Shown here: in pieces, positions 60,191-64,000 of the stretch
How the letters are laid out: each line of letters begins with the position of its first letter
How positions within the stretch are numbered: position 1 is the stretch's first letter
Assembly: GCF_004339725.1 (NCBI RefSeq)
Contig: NZ_SMGK01000001.1
Location: forward strand, 1,178,001-1,242,000
DNA length: 64,000 nt
Direction: 5' to 3'
Origin: Acidipila rosea
GTDB lineage: Bacteria > Acidobacteriota > Terriglobia > Terriglobales > Acidobacteriaceae
Position numbers and translations under genes: made by a program
The notes under the pieces: generated by a model
Databases searched by the model: none
Told to the model about the DNA's origin: nothing
What the model saw: only the letters and a program-made list of their open reading frames with translations

Positions 60191-61067
60191 GGAAGTGAAC
60201 CAGCTGCGGTATGTATGCGCTGTCGCAGAATCAGGCAGCTTCAGCCGGGCGGCGGAGTTGTGTCATGTGGCGCAACCGTCCCTTTCGCAACAGGTTTCAA
60301 AGCTTGAGGAGGAACTGGGCTCACGCCTCTTTGACCGGATGGGCCGCAAAATCAGACTGACCGATGCAGGCAAAACATTTCTGCCGCGAGCAAGACTGGT
60401 GCTGCAGGAGCTGGAAGCGGCACGCAACGAGGTGGACACCAGACGCAGCGATGGACGTGGCAGCGTCGCCGTAGGGGTCATTCCTACGATTGCGCCGTAT
60501 TACATGCCGTCGCGGGTAGCGGCGTTTACCCGGCAGTTTCCCGATGCGACGCTGAAGATTGTGGAGGATACTACGCCTGTGCTGGTGGAGGCGCTGCGCT
60601 CGCTCACCGTCGATATGGCGGTGATGTCGCTGCCGTTGCGGCACCGGGAGTTCGATGTTTTTCCCTTACACAAGGAGCATCTCTATGCGGCACTGCCGAA
60701 GGATCATTCACTGGCGAAGCGCACATCGCTCTCTCTGGGTGATCTGCGTCATGAGCCCTTTGTGCTGCTGCGCGACAGTCATTGCTTCCACGAAATCTCA
60801 GTAGAGGCGTGCCATCGGGCAAAGGTGAACCCGCAGGTGGCATTTGAAAGCGGTCAGTTCAGCAGTCTGCTGGGGATGGTGGCGGCGGGGATAGGAGTTT
60901 CAGTGGTGCCTGCGATGGCGGTCGAGAAGAGCTCAGGATGTACGTTTGTGAAGATCGCGGATCAGAAGGCATCGCGAACGGTGGCCTGCGCAGTGATGCG
61001 CGGGCGGACCCTGAACCGGGTGCAGAGGGAGTTTCTGACGCACCTGCAAAGAAAAACCCCAGCCTAG
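60189..61067 (+). CDS. oxyR: OxyR-like LysR-family peroxide regulator
   Basis: A 292-residue LysR protein. The N-terminal HTH (SGSFSRAAELCHVAQPSLSQQVSKLEEELGSRLFDR) binds DNA; the effector domain contains RDSHCFHEISVEACHRA, whose Cys199 and Cys208 have the position and spacing of the redox pair of E. coli OxyR. It should sense hydrogen peroxide by disulfide formation and activate katA. The ATG at 60189 is used (a GTG two codons upstream is possible). The stop lies inside a terminator hairpin. Confidence 0.93.
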   Translation: MEVNQLRYVCAVAESGSFSRAAELCHVAQPSLSQQVSKLEEELGSRLFDRMGRKIRLTDAGKTFLPRARLVLQELEAARNEVDTRRSDGRGSVAVGVIPTIAPYYMPSRVAAFTRQFPDATLKIVEDTTPVLVEALRSLTVDMAVMSLPLRHREFDVFPLHKEHLYAALPKDHSLAKRTSLSLGDLRHEPFVLLRDSHCFHEISVEACHRAKVNPQVAFESGQFSSLLGMVAAGIGVSVVPAMAVEKSSGCTFVKIADQKASRTVACAVMRGRTLNRVQREFLTHLQRKTPA

Positions 61068-61087
61068 TAGAAGCCAGGCTGGGGTTT
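61054..61087. terminator. Terminator overlapping the oxyR stop, shared with glnA
   Basis: AAACCCCAGCCT pairs with AGGCTGGGGTTT (12 bases) around a 10-base loop; the oxyR stop codon is within the hairpin. T-rich on one side, A-rich on the other, so it also ends the convergent glutamine synthetase transcript. Confidence 0.9.
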
Positions 61088-61108
61088 CTGTCTGGTGTTG
61101 AGATGAGG

Positions 61109-62539
61109 CTAGAACTGGTTCCAGAGGAACTGGTTATAAACCTCGTGATGGAACTGAACCTCCGGAGCCTTGACGAAGCTCCCGAGCAGGCGCGGGCAGC
61201 GATCTGCTGAGGCCTGCTTGAGGTCTCCGAAGCGTGCCTTGACGTCCTCGCCAAGCAGCTTGGTCGTCCAGGTGGAGTTCCGGAAGTTCTCAAGCGCGGT
61301 ATAGATGTTGTCGGGCAGATAGCGCTCTGCCTGACGGAGATTGGCAATCTTTGCGGTCTCGCCGTCGAGGCCAGACTTAAAGAGGGAGTAGAGCACGAGG
61401 TAAGGATTTGCGTCGGGTGCGACGGAGCGAACCTCAACCCGCGAAGACTTCTCATTGCCGATGGGGATGCGGACCATGGAGCCGCGATCGACAGCCGAGG
61501 CCTTGATCTGGTTCGGGGCTTCAAAGTGCGGATCGAGACGGCGGTAGGCGTTCACGCTGGAGTTGAGCAGCAGACAGATGTCGTTGCCGTGCGTCAGGAT
61601 ACGGTCGACGAAATCCCATCCGAAAGCAGCCAGCTTCTCTTCGCCGGCGGGATCCCAGAAAAGATTCTTGCCGCCCTTGGTGATGGAGATGTTGGTGTGC
61701 ATGCCGCTGCCATTGACGCCCACAACGGGCTTGGGCAGGAACGATGCGGTCATGCCCATGCGGGTCGCGACCTGGCGGCAGATGAGCTTGTAGATCTGGA
61801 TCTGATCTGCAGCAGCGACGACCTCGCCGTAGCTGTAGTTGATCTCGAATTGTGAAGGGGCAACCTCTGGGTGGTCCTTCTCATTTTCAAAGCCCATTGC
61901 GCGCTGCACTTCAGCGGCGGTATCGATGAAGCTGCGCAGAGGGTCGCCGGGCAGGGAGTGGTAGTAGCCGCCAGTATTTACATAATCGAAGCGGCCTGTC
62001 TCGGGGAAGCGGCGCTCTGCATCCATGCCTGCAAAGAGAAAGCCTTCAATCTCGTTCGCTGCGTTGAGGGTGTATCCCTCCTTTGCGTAAAGCTCGTTGG
62101 CATAGGCCTTGAGCACGCCGCGCATATCGCCGCTGTAAGGGGTACCCTGCTTGTCGATGACTTCTCCGAAGACCAGCACTTTGCCTGTGCCGAAGACATC
62201 GGACGGCGCCCAGTAGAAGGCGCTCCAGTCGATGCCGAGGCGAAGATCGCTCTCGCGCTGCGCGGTAAAGCCGCGAATCGAGGAGCCATCGAAGGTGAGG
62301 TTGTCGTAGCTCTTGATCAGGAACTTCTTGTCGTAGTCCAACATGTGCAGGCGGCCTTCAAGGTCGCTGAAGAGGACGGTGACGGCCTTGATGCCTTTTT
62401 CGTCCGTCAGGTACTTGAGACGTTCTTCCTGAATCTTGTCGGGAGCGACGCGCTTCGTGCGCTGTTCCTTGGCTTTCAGGTTGTACTCTTCCAGCTCTCC
62501 GTAGGAAAGCGACAGGAAATTGCGAAGTTCGTTCGACAT
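61109..62539 (-). CDS. glnA: Glutamine synthetase, type I
   Basis: A 476-residue enzyme making glutamine from glutamate and ammonia. Type I marks: LTFDGSSIRGF, FYWAPSDVF, EIEGFLF, GVNGSGMHTNIS and DRGSMVRIP. The usual adenylylation-loop motif NLYDLP is not visible near the C-terminus (the region reads ERYLPDNIYTALENF), so the GlnE-type control of GSI-beta may be absent. The ATG at 62539 follows a GAGGAGA site. It lies convergent to oxyR. The 190 bases upstream contain a GCCCGC/GCGGGC inverted repeat and AT-rich DNA. Confidence 0.93.
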   Translation of the reverse strand: MSNELRNFLSLSYGELEEYNLKAKEQRTKRVAPDKIQEERLKYLTDEKGIKAVTVLFSDLEGRLHMLDYDKKFLIKSYDNLTFDGSSIRGFTAQRESDLRLGIDWSAFYWAPSDVFGTGKVLVFGEVIDKQGTPYSGDMRGVLKAYANELYAKEGYTLNAANEIEGFLFAGMDAERRFPETGRFDYVNTGGYYHSLPGDPLRSFIDTAAEVQRAMGFENEKDHPEVAPSQFEINYSYGEVVAAADQIQIYKLICRQVATRMGMTASFLPKPVVGVNGSGMHTNISITKGGKNLFWDPAGEEKLAAFGWDFVDRILTHGNDICLLLNSSVNAYRRLDPHFEAPNQIKASAVDRGSMVRIPIGNEKSSRVEVRSVAPDANPYLVLYSLFKSGLDGETAKIANLRQAERYLPDNIYTALENFRNSTWTTKLLGEDVKARFGDLKQASADRCPRLLGSFVKAPEVQFHHEVYNQFLWNQF

Positions 62540-62725
62540 GAATCTCCTCAAAGATTGGGGTAGGGAATCTAAGCCGTAGCCAGCCCGCTTGCGGGCGTGT
62601 CAGAGGATGGCTGATTTACCTGACTTTAAGCCTATCGCGGTGACTGTAAAGAAGACGAGATATCAAAAAAAGTGATCCTGTAAATAGAAAAAACTTATTG
62701 TCGGCCACGGATACGATAGCCATTC

Positions 62726-63409
62726 TCAAAGCCGTAGCCGAACATCCTCGAGTGACTTCTTTACCAGGTCAGGAGCCTGTGCATTTTCCGCAGGATAGCC
62801 AACAGGAATGATGGCAAAGGGACGTTCATTGGCAGGCCGCCCCAGTTCTTTGACGAGAAAGCCCATCGGGCTGGGCGTGTGAACGAGCGTTGCCAGACCC
62901 GCCACATGGAGCGCTGCGAGCAGAAAGCCTACGGCGATGCCGACCGATTCGTTGACTTGGTAATTGCTGTGCTGGCACGGCGTGCCGTCGGGACCAAGCC
63001 GCAGTTCATAGTCCTGACGAAAGACAATGATGAGATAGGGTGCAGACTCCATGTAGGGCTTCTGCCAGCTGGTGCCGAGCGGCAGAATATCAGCCAGCCA
63101 CTCGGGAGTAGCCCTGTTGTGGTAGAACTCCCACTCTTCCTTCTCGGCTGCGATACGAAGACGGCGCTTGAGTTCAACATTCTCGACCACGACGAAACGC
63201 CACGGCTGCTTGTTGGCGCCCGAGGGCGCAGTATTGGCAATGGCGATGGCTTGATCGATGAGTTCAAAAGGAACCGGCTCAGCAGAGAATTCGCGAACCG
63301 AGCGCCGAGTGGCGATGACGCGTGCAAACTGAACTATGCGCTGCAATCTCTCCTGCTCGTCGAGCACCGGGTAATTGATAGATCGAAATGAGAGAGCGGA
63401 GCTGGCCAT
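62726..63409 (-). CDS. Nitroreductase-family flavoprotein
   Basis: A 227-residue FMN enzyme: ARVIATRRSVREFSAEPVPFELID (FMN-binding), IANTAPSGANKQPWRFVVV, and a C-terminal NESVGIAVGFLLAALHVAGLATLVHTPSPMGFL. It belongs to the BluB/iodotyrosine-deiodinase-like branch of nitroreductases by its layout; the substrate is not clear. The start ATG at 63409 is consistent with the family N-terminus. It precedes the HRDC gene in the opposite order, with 50 bases between. Confidence 0.88.
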   Translation of the reverse strand: MASSALSFRSINYPVLDEQERLQRIVQFARVIATRRSVREFSAEPVPFELIDQAIAIANTAPSGANKQPWRFVVVENVELKRRLRIAAEKEEWEFYHNRATPEWLADILPLGTSWQKPYMESAPYLIIVFRQDYELRLGPDGTPCQHSNYQVNESVGIAVGFLLAALHVAGLATLVHTPSPMGFLVKELGRPANERPFAIIPVGYPAENAQAPDLVKKSLEDVRLRL

Positions 63410-63461
63410 GAATGATTACTTGTCTAGGTTACCCTGAATGACAATTGTAACCTGTTCATGG

Positions 63462-64000
63462 TTACATACTTGCGCAGATGCTGCAGATAGCCTCCCCGAA
63501 TTTAGTCGCTTTTGCCTCGCCGAAGCCGGGTATGGCAAGCAGGTCTTCTATCGTGACCGGTTGCTCTGCGGCCAGCAGGTGAAGGGTTCGGTCGCTGAAG
63601 ATGACGAAGGCAGGCTTGCCCATCTTCTTCGCCTCAGTGGCACGCCAGGTGCGGAGGCGGTCGGCGAGGGCGCTCTGGCCTGCGGTGAGCGGAGGCGGAT
63701 CGGCTGGCGATGGCTTCGGTCTGGGGGATGAGGAGCGAGTTGTGGTTCTGCCTCTGGGCTCTGACGCGGGTTCGCCGCGGAGCTGAAGGTCGAGGGTGCT
63801 GTGCTGGCTGATCGACTCTCCATATTCGGTGAGAGAAGCTTTGCGATAGGAGATGGTACGGCCATCCTTCTCAAAGGCGTCGTCTTCCAGGGATAGCAGG
63901 CCGGCACGCGCCATGGCTGCAGCCAGCTCCTCAAACTGGTTGCGGTCGAGGTCGCCTGTGGGACAAAGTTCGTGCCAGAGACGGCCTAGGGAGCGCCCTG
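63462..64000 (-). CDS. HRDC-domain protein, C-terminal part (RecQ-type helicase-like; 5' end outside)
   Basis: The visible 179 codons form the C-terminus of a larger protein. The end is an HRDC domain (ADRLRTWRATEAKKMGKPAFVIFSDRTLHLL, DLLAIPGFGEAKATKFGEAI), which binds DNA in RecQ helicases and RNase D. Before it is a Pro/Ser/Arg-rich linker, and before that a winged-helix-like segment (LDRNQFEELAAAMARAGLLSLEDDAFEKDG) in the position of the RQC domain. A start at 63914 is not used, because the frame stays open and protein-like to the window edge. Confidence 0.8.
   Translation of the reverse strand, partial: GRSLGRLWHELCPTGDLDRNQFEELAAAMARAGLLSLEDDAFEKDGRTISYRKASLTEYGESISQHSTLDLQLRGEPASEPRGRTTTRSSSPRPKPSPADPPPLTAGQSALADRLRTWRATEAKKMGKPAFVIFSDRTLHLLAAEQPVTIEDLLAIPGFGEAKATKFGEAICSICASM

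Noticed and set aside
1..64000. CRISPR arrays, rRNA or tRNA genes, prophage genes
   Set aside because: No spaced direct-repeat array, no tRNA cloverleaf or rRNA-like sequence and no phage structural genes were seen on reading both strands; short or divergent RNAs could still be missed.

Overview
The window looks like chromosomal DNA of a high-GC acidobacterium (Acidobacteriota, probably Terriglobia/Acidobacteriaceae). This is inferred from gene content: a PadR repressor paired with an 'acidobacterial duplicated orphan permease' (ADOP), a hopanoid block (IspH, squalene-hopene cyclase, HpnH), a Ser/Thr kinase with TPRs, DUF4142 and YceI proteins. No rRNA, tRNA or CRISPR array was found. Both edges cut genes: a protein kinase on the left and an HRDC/helicase-type protein on the right.

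Left third (1-19 kb): kinase-TPR, VOC protein, a minus-strand run HAD phosphatase > FetB > oligopeptidase B, then plus-strand aminotransferase, GT39 glycosyltransferase and amino-acid permease. Next comes a class III aminotransferase followed closely by a two-component system, then a compact type III polyketide synthase > FAD oxidoreductase > YceI unit, probably a lipid-type polyketide pathway. A helix-hairpin-helix lipoprotein and an IscA-type Fe-S carrier close the block.

19-25 kb: an ADOP permease gene broken twice, by a one-base frameshift and by a 2,600-bp insertion. The insertion has 24-bp terminal inverted repeats, an 8-bp target duplication and an IS1-like DDE transposase. It also carries passenger genes: a probable winged-helix regulator whose promoter is covered by two identical palindromes, and several tiny proteins. 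Removing the element and one target copy, and restoring one base, gives one open frame of about 898 codons. This is the most novel part of the window.

25-36 kb: a minus-strand type II secretion / type IV pilus-like operon (pseudopilin, LolA, a BNR-repeat propeller, PilC/GspF, GspE/PilB, PilM, PilN, PilO, PilP/GspC-like, and a Gly/Ser-rich pseudopilin). No secretin or prepilin peptidase is present in the window.

36-64 kb: a TPR protein; a YceI-MarR pair behind Fur-like and MarR-like sites; a carbohydrate porin; a polyprenyl-phosphate glycosyltransferase; tandem XerD/XerC; the hopanoid block; a CAP protein; a beta-propeller; DAHP synthase; a FetA-like ATPase 47 kb from FetB; a TPM-LemA pair; thioredoxin; an M29 peptidase; an aldo/keto reductase; divergent catalase/OxyR with an OxyR site over the oxyR start; glutamine synthetase; and a nitroreductase. 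Sampled base counts suggest the plus strand changes from C-rich to G-rich near 38-41 kb, whatever the gene orientation.
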